From Saprospiraceae bacterium (lineage in GTDB: Bacteria; Bacteroidota; Bacteroidia; Chitinophagales; Saprospiraceae): DNA of 64,000 nt. The notes beneath the pieces are model-generated. The model was given only the letters and a program-made list of their open reading frames with translations. It ran no database searches and was not told the DNA's origin. The position numbers were made by a program, and so were the translations under genes. This document shows positions 53,772 to 63,769 of the stretch, in pieces. The stretch's first letter is position 1, and each line of letters starts with the position of its first letter. The stretch is from positions 1 to 64,000 of the forward strand of contig JADLHT010000038.1 in assembly GCA_020848695.1 (NCBI GenBank), given 5' to 3'.

Positions 53772-55148
53772 GTGAAATCTGTAAATCTCATTTTTTGTTT
53801 TTGGATATTTGTATTTGTGTCTTTATCTTGTAATCGAAAACTTATTCCAGTTAAACAGGATTCTGAAATTAAATTAATGCCAATTGTACCGATATCAACT
53901 ATAAATCTTCCTGTATATTTTAGAATTGATGAAATCAATAAATTATTAAATGAGCAATTGAAATATAGTTTTGGGGAAGGTTTGAATATTGAAGAAGGCT
54001 ACAAGCTTAATGCACAGTTGAATGGAGAAATTTTATTAAGTGCATTAGGACAGAGACTTAATTTAAAGTTACCGGTCCAAATTGAAATTCTACCTAAGAC
54101 GGAGTGGTCAAGGGTAAAAGCATATGGAAATGTATTGATTTCGATGACGATTGATTTTAATATTTTTCAGGATAACTTTATTACCAAAACCTCAGTGGAT
54201 AGCATAGATTGGATTAAGAGTCCGAAGTTATCAATATTAGGAGTCAAGGTTCCTATTGAATCAATTGCAACTCGATTAGTGTCTAAATATAAAAACACCA
54301 TCAGTTCTGAACTCGATCAGTATTTAAGTAAAGTAGTAGATCTAAAAAAGCTGAAGGAGGTAGTAAAGAGAAATTTTAGCCAAGCATTTTATTCAACAGA
54401 AGATAGCATTATTAACTTGTATATAAGTCCTTCCGAAATTGGGCTTGGTCCTATTCAAGTTGAAAATGATAAACTTATCTTTCCAATGATCATTTTCTTA
54501 GAGAATGTACTGACCACTAATAGGCCGATAGATCTTTATAACGATTTAAGTTTTTCAATTAGACCTAAGGTTGAGGATAGCATTATTGGTTCTTTACAAG
54601 CCAGGATTCCAATGAATTATTTAGAAATCCTTCTGAAAGAAAATATAGAGAATCAGAGTTTTGGTACTGGACTAACAAAAATATTTGTTCAAAAACTTTC
54701 TCTTTCAGGTAATAATAAAACAATTGAAACAACAATAGATGTTACTGGAGCATATAATGGAATACTTCAAATTGCTTTCGAACCTGAATTCAATGAATCA
54801 AAACAAAATATAAGCCTCGAAAATTTTAAAATCAAAGCAGTCGAAGGAAGAAAAATAGCTAAAGCAATTTTTAGTTTGGTAAAAGTTATCGCTGAGTCAA
54901 AAATAAAAATTGAATTGGAATTTTCATTAAATCAATTAATTCAAGACTATCAAAAGACGATTTTATCATTTCTAGATCATAAGGAAGTTTATCCCGGGAT
55001 GGTATTGAGTGGTGTAGTATCTCAATGGAATATTGACAAGTTTAATGTATTAGATAATATCCTGGTCTTCAATGTGAACGCACAACTTAAAGCAAAATTA
55101 GATGTATTAAGTATTGATAGGCGATTGTTTCAATCTAAAGCTAATTGA
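53772..55148 (+). CDS. DUF4403 lipoprotein
   Basis: A 458-residue lipoprotein with SLSC lipobox (Cys20). The mature part matches DUF4403, with repeated beta-strand segments such as STINLPVYFRIDEINKLLNE, then LNLKLPVQIEIL and IETTIDVTGAYNGILQIAF; the family may belong to the BPI/SMP-like lipid-binding group. It is probably anchored in the outer membrane, facing the periplasm. The role is not established. It starts with GTG at 53772, giving a correct lipoprotein signal, and its stop overlaps the aroB start. Confidence 0.8.
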   Translation: MKSVNLIFCFWIFVFVSLSCNRKLIPVKQDSEIKLMPIVPISTINLPVYFRIDEINKLLNEQLKYSFGEGLNIEEGYKLNAQLNGEILLSALGQRLNLKLPVQIEILPKTEWSRVKAYGNVLISMTIDFNIFQDNFITKTSVDSIDWIKSPKLSILGVKVPIESIATRLVSKYKNTISSELDQYLSKVVDLKKLKEVVKRNFSQAFYSTEDSIINLYISPSEIGLGPIQVENDKLIFPMIIFLENVLTTNRPIDLYNDLSFSIRPKVEDSIIGSLQARIPMNYLEILLKENIENQSFGTGLTKIFVQKLSLSGNNKTIETTIDVTGAYNGILQIAFEPEFNESKQNISLENFKIKAVEGRKIAKAIFSLVKVIAESKIKIELEFSLNQLIQDYQKTILSFLDHKEVYPGMVLSGVVSQWNIDKFNVLDNILVFNVNAQLKAKLDVLSIDRRLFQSKAN

Positions 55149-56209
55149 TGGAACTTCCTCCTTCTTTGCTTTATAAAGATTCCTGTTGGCATGATTTCGA
55201 ACAATGGTTGGACAAGAATGATTATACATCTTTTTTTATTCTCTGTGATGATAATACGCATAAGTATTGTTTGGATTATGTACTTTCAAAGAAAATCATT
55301 TCTGATCCCAAAATTATTTTAATTAGTCAAGGTGAATTGAGTAAATCATTTCAAAAGGCCGAAGAAGTATTGGGTGAAATGTTGAAACATCATATTGACC
55401 GAAATTCTTTATGTATTGGTTTAGGTGGTGGTGTCATATGTGATCTTCTTGGATTTTGTTCTAGTATCGTCCTCCGGGGGTTAGACTGTGTCTATATACC
55501 TACTTCTTTAATGGCAATGGCTGATGCATCCATTGGTGGCAAAACCGGAGTAAATTATTTGTATTGGAAGAATCAGATTGGTACTTTCTACAATCCCAAA
55601 AAGATTATTATTGACTTTAAGTTTTTAAATACCCTGAGTATTGAGAATTTGAAAAATGGCTTTGTTGAAATGATTAAGCATTCAATACTTCAAGGGAAGT
55701 CAGCTTTTGAACAGATTAAAAAAGTTGATTTGAGTATTCTGGATGAATTCTTTCAGTCGAAAGTATTGGAGAGTATTTCGTACAAGTCATCAGTTGTATC
55801 AAAAGATTTTTATGAAGTAGGGGAACGTAAAATATTGAATTTCGGACATACTCTGGGACATGCAATAGAATCTCTATTGTTGAATAAGTCAGAAATTATC
55901 CTTCATGGTGAGGCCATTGCATTGGGAATGATACTTGAATTGAGATTGTCAGGAAGATACTATTATAATGACGAAGATTATTTTTTGGAGATTATAAAAT
56001 ATTTAGAACTTTTCAAAGTAGATTATAGTTTTACCTCTTCTCATATTTCTGAGATTCTGGATATTCTGAATTTTGATAAGAAGAAATATAAGAACGACAT
56101 TCGCTTTAGTTTACTCTATGATATGGGTGATTGCCGAATTAATATTTCGATTGAACGAGAATTCATTAAGAAGATTTTACAAAAACATTTGCCAGGTATT
56201 AATGATTAA
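55148..56209 (+). CDS. aroB: 3-dehydroquinate synthase
   Basis: A 353-residue shikimate-pathway enzyme converting DAHP to 3-dehydroquinate. It has the NAD-binding GLGGGVICDLLGF loop, YIPTSLMAMADASIGGKTGVN, the metal ligands in GFVEMIKH, NFGHTLGHAIES and LHGEAIALGM. The N-terminus is fairly divergent but the length is right. ATG 55148 overlaps the DUF4403 stop (TGATG); TTG 55145 is also in frame. It is convergent with nhaD and their last 11 bases overlap. Confidence 0.94.
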   Translation: MELPPSLLYKDSCWHDFEQWLDKNDYTSFFILCDDNTHKYCLDYVLSKKIISDPKIILISQGELSKSFQKAEEVLGEMLKHHIDRNSLCIGLGGGVICDLLGFCSSIVLRGLDCVYIPTSLMAMADASIGGKTGVNYLYWKNQIGTFYNPKKIIIDFKFLNTLSIENLKNGFVEMIKHSILQGKSAFEQIKKVDLSILDEFFQSKVLESISYKSSVVSKDFYEVGERKILNFGHTLGHAIESLLLNKSEIILHGEAIALGMILELRLSGRYYYNDEDYFLEIIKYLELFKVDYSFTSSHISEILDILNFDKKKYKNDIRFSLLYDMGDCRINISIEREFIKKILQKHLPGIND

Positions 56210-57461
56210 GCAACCAATAGCATAATATCCCTGAAAAATACGAGATTAAAGCAATCCAGCTGAATTTCTTTAAGTAATGTATGAAGTTAATGTTTTCGAT
56301 CCCCATGGCAGCTACTCCTGCTGCAGACCCTATAATAATAATACTGCCGCCAGTACCGCTTGTTAATGCTATAAATTCCCAAAATGGATGATCTGTTGGG
56401 AATCTGCTGAGTTCATACATTCCTTGCGCCGCTGCAACCAAGGGAACATTGTCAATTATTGCGGATATTAATCCTAATAAAGTGCCGGTTGTGTAATAGC
56501 TGGTAAAATTTTGATCACATAGATCTGCTAGCTCTTTTAGAATACCCAACTCATCTAAAGCTGAAACGGCAAGTAATATTCCCAGAAAGAACAGAATGCT
56601 TGGAGAATCAATTCTTTCTAACGCAGACGTGACGCTTAGTTTTCTTTTTTCAGCCTGAGTTTTATTATTGTGAAGAAATGAAACGATAATCCAGATTATT
56701 GCCAATGCCAGAAGTATTCCCATAAAGGGTGGAAGGTGTGTTAAGGTTTTATAGATTGGCACAAAAGTCAGAAGTAATGTTCCTGAGCCAAGAATGAATA
56801 TACTTTCAAAAGGCTTATTGTTATTTTTAACTTTTTTTATTTCAATCAACTGACCTTTAAACTTATAATTGATAATTAATAAAGGGATTATCAATACAAC
56901 TATACATGGGATAAATAATTTGTAGATAATTTGAAGAGCAGAAATTTGACCACCGATCCATAACATGGTAGTTGTTACATCGCCAAGAGGAGAAAAAGCT
57001 CCACCAGCATTTGCAGCTATAATGATCATTCCGACAAACCAAAATTTGTCTTCTTTGTCATCTAAAATTTTTACGATTAGTGATGTCATTATAATCGCAG
57101 TAGTTAGATTGTCAAGAAATGAGGAAAGGATAAAAGTTAAACATGAAATTATCCAAAGGAGTTTATTCTTGTTATTGGTATTAACTTTCTGTGTTATCAA
57201 ATCAAAGCCTCCGTGAGAATCAATCAGCTCAACGATCGTCATTGCACCTAATAGAAAAAAAATAATGCCCGAAATTTCTCCTAGTTTTTGATAGAGCTGA
57301 TGAATTATGGATTCAGGATTTTGGCTATACAACGCCAATACCGTCCAACACAAGACTCCGATTAATAGAGCGGTTGCTGATTTACTAATCCTAAGTGAAT
57401 TTTCAAAAGCTATAGCTATGTAACCCGCAATAAAAATGACTATTATTAAAATTGCTATCAT
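56199..57461 (-). CDS. nhaD: NhaD-type sodium/proton antiporter
   Basis: A 420-residue membrane protein with about 11-12 hydrophobic helices. It has the ion transporter superfamily signatures SSFLDNLTTAIIMTSL and IIAANAGGAFSPLGDVTTTM near residue 150, and SAIIDNVPLVAAAQGMYE with GTGGSIIIIGSAAGVAAMG near the C-terminus. It exchanges sodium or lithium for protons at alkaline pH. The ends are complete. It is a single transcription unit, with its 3' end overlapping aroB. Confidence 0.92.
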   Translation of the reverse strand: MIAILIIVIFIAGYIAIAFENSLRISKSATALLIGVLCWTVLALYSQNPESIIHQLYQKLGEISGIIFFLLGAMTIVELIDSHGGFDLITQKVNTNNKNKLLWIISCLTFILSSFLDNLTTAIIMTSLIVKILDDKEDKFWFVGMIIIAANAGGAFSPLGDVTTTMLWIGGQISALQIIYKLFIPCIVVLIIPLLIINYKFKGQLIEIKKVKNNNKPFESIFILGSGTLLLTFVPIYKTLTHLPPFMGILLALAIIWIIVSFLHNNKTQAEKRKLSVTSALERIDSPSILFFLGILLAVSALDELGILKELADLCDQNFTSYYTTGTLLGLISAIIDNVPLVAAAQGMYELSRFPTDHPFWEFIALTSGTGGSIIIIGSAAGVAAMGIENINFIHYLKKFSWIALISYFSGILCYWLLNH

Positions 57462-57649
57462 ACAGTTTGGACAACAAAAATATAAGAAAATATTGGATGG
57501 CTCAATATTTGAATTCAGTAAATGATATTAAGTAAGATTTAGTGGATTGTTTAAAGAATTAGAAATTGATGAGTTTAACCAACTTCGAAAATAAGCTTAA
57601 AGACAACAAAGGTGTTAATTTTTCATAGACCTATAAGGGTTAATTACTG

Positions 57650-57657
57650 TAAATTTG
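57650..57657 (+). promoter_or_regulatory. -7 promoter element of the class A PBP gene
   Basis: TAAATTTG matches TAnnTTTG. It ends nine bases before ATG 57667, so the message would have almost no leader. Confidence 0.4.
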
Positions 57658-57666
57658 CTCCTGAAT

Positions 57667-60291
57667 ATGAGTATGTGGGATAAATTAAAGAGTGATTTTA
57701 AAGAGTTCAGCAAGGAATTTAAGTTTACAGATATTCATTCTGGTAGTCAAACCAATACTGATAAGGTTTGGTATGCAAAGGCAATTTCAATAATGTGGAA
57801 ATTTATCTTTGGTGGACTATTGACTGGATATTTATTGATATTTATTGTATCCTTCGACAATATCCCAACCTTTGATCAGTTAGAGAATCCCAGTTACAAT
57901 CAGGCCAGTCTGATTTTGGATAATAAGAACCAGCTCTTGGGTAAATTCTATAATGAGAATAGGGAATTTATCAATTATGATTCTCTAAATCCAACTTTAA
58001 TAAAGACCTTATTAGCAACAGAAGATTATAGATTTTACCAACACTCTGGTATTGACTTCTGGGCCTTATTAAGGGTGGGAATTAAAACACTTATTCTAGG
58101 TAATGATGGATCTGGGGGAGGATCTACAATTTCACAGCAATTGGCAAAACTACTTTTTGAAAGGCCAAATATGAAGAACAAAGGTGCGGTATCAAGAGCA
58201 ATCTTAATGGTAAGAGTAAAATTGAAAGAATGGTTAACAGCTGTTAAGCTTGAGAAGTCTTATACGAAAGAAGAAATTATAGCCTTATATCTGAATAAAT
58301 TTGATTTTATATATGAAGCACATGGGATTCAGACGGCTGCAAAAACTTATTTTGGCAAGGATCAAAAACAACTCGCTTTACACGAAAGTGCTATGTTGAT
58401 AGGGATGTTAAAGAACCCATCTTTATACAATCCCAAGAGATCATTGGCGAGAGCTGAAGCAAGAAGGAATGTTGTTCTTGAATTGGTTGAGGATAATGGA
58501 TATATTACCGGAGATCAATTAGAGAAATTAAAAAAATTGCCTGTTGATATCACACAGTTTAGAAGAGAAACACATGTAGATGGTCTCGCTCCCCATTTTC
58601 GAGCGGAATTGGGAAAATGGTTAAAAGAGTTGTTTGAGAGTGAAGAATTACTTAAACCCGATGGTAGTGTTTACAATCCCTATCAAGATGGTTTGAAAAT
58701 TTATACAACTATTGATCCGGATTATCAGCGCTATGCAGAACAAGCTGCTAGAGAGCACATGATTTCAATTCAAAAGTCTTTTTTTAACGTTTGGACAAAG
58801 GCAGATCCCTGGACTTCAGGTGAAGACGAAATTCAAAACAAGGCAAGAGCAGAATCCTTGAAGCAGTTGATTCGAGAGACAGATAGATTTCAAAGGCTTT
58901 GGGACAAATATTATAGTAAAATAATTTCTGAACTTGAGGAAGAAATTGGTAAGGTTGATATTAATGATCGTACCATTGCCCGATTAATAGAAGAAGTAAA
59001 GAAACCTGGGTATCTTAAAGATGAATTTAAAAGGAAACAAATTAATAAAATTCAGTATGAAATAAGTCAAAGAATTTTACTAAGCAAACAATGGCCAAAA
59101 ATTAAAGAACAATGGTTAAGATTTAGTAAGGATCTGGACAAAGAAATGAATACACCTGTAGATATGATAGTATATGATTATCAAACACAGGCGGATAAAT
59201 CGGCAAAAATGTCTCCATTGGACTCTATTAAGTTTCACAGAAAGCATTTGCAAATCGGATCATTGGGTGTTAATCCCAAAACAGGAGAAATAAAATTTTG
59301 GATAGGTGGTACAAATTTTAAATACTTCAAGTATGACCACGTTAATTCAAGAAGACAGGTTGGCTCAACCTTTAAACCATTCTTATATTCAACAGTAATC
59401 GCCATTCAGAATATTTCTCCATGTTATGAGTTTCAGGATATCCAATACACTATTCCGGCTAATGATAAAAATTTTGGATTGCCGGAAACTTGGTCCCCAT
59501 CCAATGCAGATGGAGTTTTTACAGGTGGTATGTACAATATGTACAAAGCGCTTGCACTTTCAAAAAATTCTATTTCAGTAAAACTAGTTATGTTATTGGG
59601 CAGTGTTGAGCCCATAAGAGGATTGTTGACAAGAATGGGAATCGATTCCTCTGCCAGAAGATCAGATGGTAGTCTTGTGATACCTCGCTGGCCATCTATT
59701 GTATTAGGTGCGGCCGAATTATCGGTTATGGAAATGTCTGGATCTTATACTGCTTTTGCTAATAATGGAACCTATGTCAAACCATTTTTCGTTAGCAAAA
59801 TTGAGGATAAGAACGGAAGGATAATTTATAGAAATACATTAAAGCAAAATGAAGCTTTGGCACCAACTGCTAACTATGTAATGGTTGACCTACTTAGAAG
59901 ATCAGGAAGTGTGCCAACCAAGTATGTTGAAGCTGGGGGAAAGTCTGGGACTACAAATAACTATGCCGATGGATGGTTTATGGGGATAACACCTTCTCTT
60001 GTTATCGGAACCTGGGTTGGGGGAGAGGATCCTTGGATTCATTTTAACTCGTTAACATTGGGACAAGGATCGGTAATGGCCAAACCATTTTTAAATAAGT
60101 TTCTCGCAAAGATAGAAGCAGATTCAAGTCTTGATTTTAGACAAAACACCAGATTTTATAGGCCACCTGGACAATTAGGTTATGAACTTGATTGCAATAA
60201 GTTCAAGAGTGAACATGCAACCCAGAATATGGACAACTCTATTCTTCCCAGAGGCAATACTGAAGAAGATGAAATTTTTGAAGACGAATAG
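57667..60291 (+). CDS. class A penicillin-binding protein (PBP1A type)
   Basis: An 874-residue bifunctional peptidoglycan synthase with one N-terminal membrane helix (residues about 36-60). The GT51 transglycosylase domain has catalytic Glu119 in LLATEDYRFYQHSG, then GGGSTISQQLAK and KEEIIALYLNKFDF. The transpeptidase domain has the nucleophile motif S567-T-F-K570, SKN (near 645) and K759-S-G-T762. A charged helical insert of about 140 residues lies between the domains, as in other Bacteroidota PBP1A. I start at ATG 57667; ATG 57673 is possible, and an earlier TTG overlaps the promoter motif. Confidence 0.94.
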   Translation: MSMWDKLKSDFKEFSKEFKFTDIHSGSQTNTDKVWYAKAISIMWKFIFGGLLTGYLLIFIVSFDNIPTFDQLENPSYNQASLILDNKNQLLGKFYNENREFINYDSLNPTLIKTLLATEDYRFYQHSGIDFWALLRVGIKTLILGNDGSGGGSTISQQLAKLLFERPNMKNKGAVSRAILMVRVKLKEWLTAVKLEKSYTKEEIIALYLNKFDFIYEAHGIQTAAKTYFGKDQKQLALHESAMLIGMLKNPSLYNPKRSLARAEARRNVVLELVEDNGYITGDQLEKLKKLPVDITQFRRETHVDGLAPHFRAELGKWLKELFESEELLKPDGSVYNPYQDGLKIYTTIDPDYQRYAEQAAREHMISIQKSFFNVWTKADPWTSGEDEIQNKARAESLKQLIRETDRFQRLWDKYYSKIISELEEEIGKVDINDRTIARLIEEVKKPGYLKDEFKRKQINKIQYEISQRILLSKQWPKIKEQWLRFSKDLDKEMNTPVDMIVYDYQTQADKSAKMSPLDSIKFHRKHLQIGSLGVNPKTGEIKFWIGGTNFKYFKYDHVNSRRQVGSTFKPFLYSTVIAIQNISPCYEFQDIQYTIPANDKNFGLPETWSPSNADGVFTGGMYNMYKALALSKNSISVKLVMLLGSVEPIRGLLTRMGIDSSARRSDGSLVIPRWPSIVLGAAELSVMEMSGSYTAFANNGTYVKPFFVSKIEDKNGRIIYRNTLKQNEALAPTANYVMVDLLRRSGSVPTKYVEAGGKSGTTNNYADGWFMGITPSLVIGTWVGGEDPWIHFNSLTLGQGSVMAKPFLNKFLAKIEADSSLDFRQNTRFYRPPGQLGYELDCNKFKSEHATQNMDNSILPRGNTEEDEIFEDE

Positions 60292-60335
60292 CACATTTTT
60301 TAGTGAAGATAGTTTAGATCATTAATTTGTTTTTT

Positions 60336-60671
60336 ATGAAGCCATATCAAGTTAATCTATTTGTAAGTTTCGTTCTTGTTATTGTTGGACTTTGGAGTTA
60401 TGAAGCTTCAGGTAGAGATTTTCATACCTTAAGCGTTCCTCTAATTGGAATTCTTATGTCTTTGTTTCATCGCCCGTTGAAAGCTAATAATTTAAAATTT
60501 CTCAAAGGTTCAATGGCTTTAACGATGATCATCTTTATACTTATGTTGCTTCCATTAAGAAATACATTAATCGCTTCTAATCTAATGGGAGCTACACGGA
60601 TAATGATTATTTTATTGGTTTTGGGATTTGCTCTTGTTTGGTATTTGAAGTATTTTAGAAGCAAAACTTAA
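60336..60671 (+). CDS. small membrane protein
   Basis: A 111-residue protein with four predicted membrane helices (residues about 7-22, 30-45, 58-74 and 85-102), ending in basic residues. I do not recognise a family. It starts 44 bases after the penicillin-binding protein gene and is probably co-transcribed; an envelope role is possible. ATG 60336 is preferred over an in-frame TTG nine bases upstream. Confidence 0.7.
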   Translation: MKPYQVNLFVSFVLVIVGLWSYEASGRDFHTLSVPLIGILMSLFHRPLKANNLKFLKGSMALTMIIFILMLLPLRNTLIASNLMGATRIMIILLVLGFALVWYLKYFRSKT

Positions 60672-61025
60672 TTAGGTTTCAAGATTGTGGAATTCAATTT
60701 ATTTTATTTATAAATAGTAGGCAGTTTTATAGTGTTTATATTGAAATCTAAGCTCAAATTTTTGTGAAGTATTAATATATTTATTGCTGTAAGTGTCAGC
60801 AGCATTATCCTTTTTTTTAACTAAAGTGATTGAATGCCATGCGAAAGAAGCAATATTTTAGCAAAGAATTCTTTCGTCTAATTTAAGATATTATAGGTTC
60901 TAATTATAATATAACGTATTGAATAATATTAAAATATACATTATTAATATATATATATAATAATAAATGTACATAATAGTTAATATTTAATATATTTGTA
61001 ATATTAATTATTAAAACTTTTAATC
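60672..61025. other. non-coding A+T-rich gap
   Basis: No coding frame or RNA gene is visible in this 354-bp stretch. The right end is nearly pure A+T and contains the -7 motif of the downstream barrel gene. Confidence 0.6.
60991..60998 (+). promoter_or_regulatory. -7 promoter element of the barrel gene
   Basis: TATATTTG matches TAnnTTTG, 28 bases before the ATG at 61026, within very A+T-rich DNA. No -33 box is distinct. Confidence 0.5.
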
Positions 61026-61559
61026 ATGAAAAATCAAACTTTATTAATTGTATTTATTATGTTACTATGTGGAACATTCGCTTCCGCCCAGGGGAAAATT
61101 TTTGCTGGAACCAACCTTAGTTTTTCAAGCAATGATGCTGAATCTAATTTTGGTATTGGTCCAAGAGTAGGATATTGGTTAACAGATAACGGTGCTCTAG
61201 TTGTGGGTGTAGGAATTAGTTCAAACAAGAACAAAGTTACCGATAAAACTGCCAGTGGATTCGGAATTGGTGCGCAGTATCGTCACTGCTGGAGAACAGG
61301 TGATAATTTTTATTTTTATCTGGCTCCAGGTGTAGCTTTTTTAAGTGATAAAGATTTCAATGAAGAAAAAACTACGCACTTAACAATTGAGTTAACTCCA
61401 GGTATTTCTTATAATTTTACTGAAAAATGGTCAGTGAATGCGGAAATGGGATTGCTAAATTATACATCCAGCAAACATGAAGATAATGATCCTGTCAATC
61501 AGTTTAGTGTAGGCTTGAATATGACCTCTTTAAACTTTGGGCTCTGGTATCATTTCTAA
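61026..61559 (+). CDS. small outer-membrane beta-barrel protein
   Basis: A 177-residue protein with a signal peptide ending at FASAQGK and eight or so amphipathic strands, rich in Gly/Asn/Tyr (FGIGPRVGYWLTDNGALVVG, GFGIGAQYRHCW), ending in a Leu-Asn-Phe-Gly-Leu-Trp-Tyr-His-Phe strand. It fits the OmpX/OmpW-size porin-like barrels (beta-barrel domain PF13505/13568 type). No ligand is predictable. It is monocistronic: promoter motif upstream, intrinsic terminator 27 bases after the stop. Confidence 0.8.
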   Translation: MKNQTLLIVFIMLLCGTFASAQGKIFAGTNLSFSSNDAESNFGIGPRVGYWLTDNGALVVGVGISSNKNKVTDKTASGFGIGAQYRHCWRTGDNFYFYLAPGVAFLSDKDFNEEKTTHLTIELTPGISYNFTEKWSVNAEMGLLNYTSSKHEDNDPVNQFSVGLNMTSLNFGLWYHF

Positions 61560-61585
61560 AATTAAACTCGCATTCTTAAATTATA

Positions 61586-61615
61586 AAAGCTCTTCAGTTC
61601 TGGAGAGCTTTTTTT
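61586..61615 (+). terminator. intrinsic terminator after the barrel gene
   Basis: AAAGCTCT and AGAGCTTT pair over eight bases, with further pairing in the loop, followed by a run of T. Confidence 0.88.
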
Positions 61616-61870
61616 ATTCCCATTATAAAAGAATGTAAGAGATTAGTTATTTCGAATTATTGACCAACTGATCATTTTTGGAAAATTTAGGGATTTTCAC
61701 ATTTGTAAAATTCTTTATCCTTATTTTAAGATTGAAAAAAATAATCTGACTAAAACTACCTCATTTTTTAATCTTCTTGAAGCTACCTATAAATCTCAAT
61801 TCTGTTAAATTAGGATAGTTTTAAGTCATTGTGTTGCAACACTTCTCTTAAACAAAAATATAAATCTATA
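61616..61870. other. non-coding gap between convergent genes
   Basis: About 255 bases after the barrel terminator and before the dioxygenase stop codon contain no supported gene; A+T-rich with no other visible structure. Confidence 0.5.
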
Positions 61871-62998
61871 TTATAGATTACCTCTGATTTCTTGTTCTCT
61901 TTCAATGGCTTCAAAAAGTGCTTTAAAATTACCTTTTCCAAAAGATTTTGCACCTTTTCTCTGAATGATTTCAAAGAATACTGTAGGTCTATCCTGGAGA
62001 GGCTTGGTAAAAATCTGAAGGAGATATCCTTCTTCATCTCTGTCAATTAGAATATTTAATTTTTTAAGATCTTCAAGATTTTCATCTATTTTCTGGACAC
62101 GATCCATTACATCTTCATAATAATTATCGGGTACATATAGAAATTCAATACCATTGGCTCTTAACTTAGATACCGTATCAATTATATTATCCGTAGCAAT
62201 TGCAATATGTTGAACTCCGGCACCATTATAAAATTCAAGATACTCATCGATCTGAGATTTTTTAAGTCCCTGAGCAGGTTCATTTATTGGGAATTTTATA
62301 TACCCATTTCCGTTTGATACTACTTTGCTCATCAATGCGGTATATTTTGTCGAAATGTCTTTATCGTCAAAAGTTATTAATAATTTAAATCCTAAAACAT
62401 CCTGATAAAACTTTACCCACTTATTCATTGATCCAAGTTCTACATTTCCAACACAGTGGTCTACATATTTAAGTCCAATTGATTGATGTCTTAAAGGAGA
62501 ATTTTTTGCTATATAACCAGGCATAAATGTCCCATTATAATTTTTTCTTTCAATCAGAGTGTGAATAGTTTTGCCATAGGTTTTAATTCCGGCTAAGACG
62601 ATTTCACCATGCTGATCTTCTAGGATATAAGGTTCAAAAGCAATCTCTGCGCCTCTTTCAACAGCCGTTTTAAATGACGATCTTACATCATCTACCCAGA
62701 GTGCAAGGACTTTAACACCATCACCATGCATCTCTACATGTTTGCTTATTTCATGATCTTTTCTAAACGCTGAACTAAGGACAAATCGGATTTTGTCCTG
62801 TTGCAATACATAAGAGCAATAATCCTTATTACCTGTTTCAGGTCCCTTGTAAGCAACTAGTTCAAATCCGAAGGCTGTTTGATAAAAATGAGCAGCTTGC
62901 TTTGCATTACCTACATAGAATTCTATATGATCTGTTCCTAAAATGGGAAAGGCATCAGAGTTTATCTCCGAAGTTGAGTTTTGTGTAAAAACTTGCAT
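61871..62998 (-). CDS. hppD: 4-hydroxyphenylpyruvate dioxygenase
   Basis: A 375-residue enzyme of tyrosine catabolism, converting 4-hydroxyphenylpyruvate to homogentisate. Two VOC domains are visible, residues about 20-150 and 175-345. The Fe(II) ligands are His181 in VDHCVGNV, His264 in VQHIAIATDN and Glu343 in FFEIIQRKG, followed by the C-terminal GKGNFKALFEAIEREQ helix. The length is typical. No homogentisate dioxygenase or other pathway gene is adjacent. A TATCTTTG promoter element lies 22 bases before the ATG. Confidence 0.96.
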   Translation of the reverse strand: MQVFTQNSTSEINSDAFPILGTDHIEFYVGNAKQAAHFYQTAFGFELVAYKGPETGNKDYCSYVLQQDKIRFVLSSAFRKDHEISKHVEMHGDGVKVLALWVDDVRSSFKTAVERGAEIAFEPYILEDQHGEIVLAGIKTYGKTIHTLIERKNYNGTFMPGYIAKNSPLRHQSIGLKYVDHCVGNVELGSMNKWVKFYQDVLGFKLLITFDDKDISTKYTALMSKVVSNGNGYIKFPINEPAQGLKKSQIDEYLEFYNGAGVQHIAIATDNIIDTVSKLRANGIEFLYVPDNYYEDVMDRVQKIDENLEDLKKLNILIDRDEEGYLLQIFTKPLQDRPTVFFEIIQRKGAKSFGKGNFKALFEAIEREQEIRGNL

Positions 62999-63019
62999 GA
63001 TTTAATTCTTTTTAGGATG

Positions 63020-63027
63020 CAAAGATA
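63020..63027 (-). promoter_or_regulatory. -7 promoter element of hppD
   Basis: The minus strand reads TATCTTTG (TAnnTTTG); leader about 17 bases. Confidence 0.5.
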
Positions 63028-63215
63028 GTTAAAAGCTCATCCATGCGCTTGATTTAATCGGCAATAGAAGTTGATTGTTAAGAGGGTGCTACTTTGTTTG
63101 CCAATAGTTTAATTTCTCCAACACTCAAACCTGTGAATTTATAAAATATGAAAATGGGTCTTCCGGATCTTCTGCCAACTATTGGATGGAGAAAGAATAA
63201 AGATCTACTTGGGAA

Positions 63216-63255
63216 TAAAAAAAAACTCCAAAGTAACTACTTCGGAGTTTTTTAA
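63216..63255 (-). terminator. intrinsic terminator after the H1-like gene, possibly bidirectional
   Basis: AACTCC and GGAGTT, extended by AAGT/ACTT with one mismatch, form a stem at 63224-63249. On the minus strand a run of nine T follows, 26 bases after the H1-like gene's stop. T-rich sequence also follows on the plus strand. Confidence 0.85.
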
Positions 63256-63274
63256 TTTTTTGTTACTGCCTGGA

Positions 63275-63769
63275 TTACATGTCCATAGGAGTGGACGGAG
63301 TAAAAATCTCAACAGGAGCTGACGCAGCTGGTTTTTTCCTAGCTGAAGTTTTTTTCTTCGCAGCAGGTTTTTTAGCAGTTGCTTTTTTAGGAGCTGCTTT
63401 TTTAGCAGTTGCTTTTTTAGCAGTTGCTTTTTTAGGAGCTGCCTTTTTAGCGGTTGCTTTTTTAGCAGTTGCTTTTTTAGGAGCTGCTTTTTTAGCGGTT
63501 GCCTTTTTAGGAGCTGCCTTTTTCTTAGGAGCTGCTTTTTTAGCAGTTGCTTTTTTAGGAGCTGCTTTTTTAGCGGTTGCCTTTTTAGGAGCTGCCTTTT
63601 TCTTAGGAGCTGCTTTTTTTGCAGTAGCTTTTTTAGCGGTTGCTTTTTTCTTAGGAGCCGCTTTTTTAGCAGTTGCTTTTTTAGCAGCTACTTTTTTCTT
63701 AGGAGCTGCTTTTTTAGCGGTTGCTTTTTTCTTAGGAGCCGCTTTTTTAGCACTACGTGATTTTGCCAT
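63275..63769 (-). CDS. histone-H1-like Lys/Ala/Pro-rich DNA-binding protein
   Basis: A 164-residue protein made almost entirely of [13 protein letters not shown]-type repeats (residues about 5-138), with a short C-terminal tail [19 protein letters not shown] and PMDM. The extreme basic composition resembles eukaryotic H1 tails and bacterial AlgP/Hc-like proteins; it probably binds and compacts DNA without sequence preference. At the DNA level the gene is an array of short GC-poor blocks (TTTTTTAGCAGTTGC type on the plus strand), prone to repeat-number change. It has a good two-box promoter and a leader hairpin, and a terminator follows. Confidence 0.85.
   Translation of the reverse strand: MAKSRSAKKAAPKKKATAKKAAPKKKVAAKKATAKKAAPKKKATAKKATAKKAAPKKKAAPKKATAKKAAPKKATAKKAAPKKKAAPKKATAKKAAPKKATAKKATAKKAAPKKATAKKATAKKAAPKKATAKKPAAKKKTSARKKPAASAPVEIFTPSTPMDM

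Noticed and set aside
63148-63255. Short plus-strand frame of 35 codons before the H1-like terminator
   Set aside because: It runs through the terminator stem, lacks a recognisable sequence and is too short to support.
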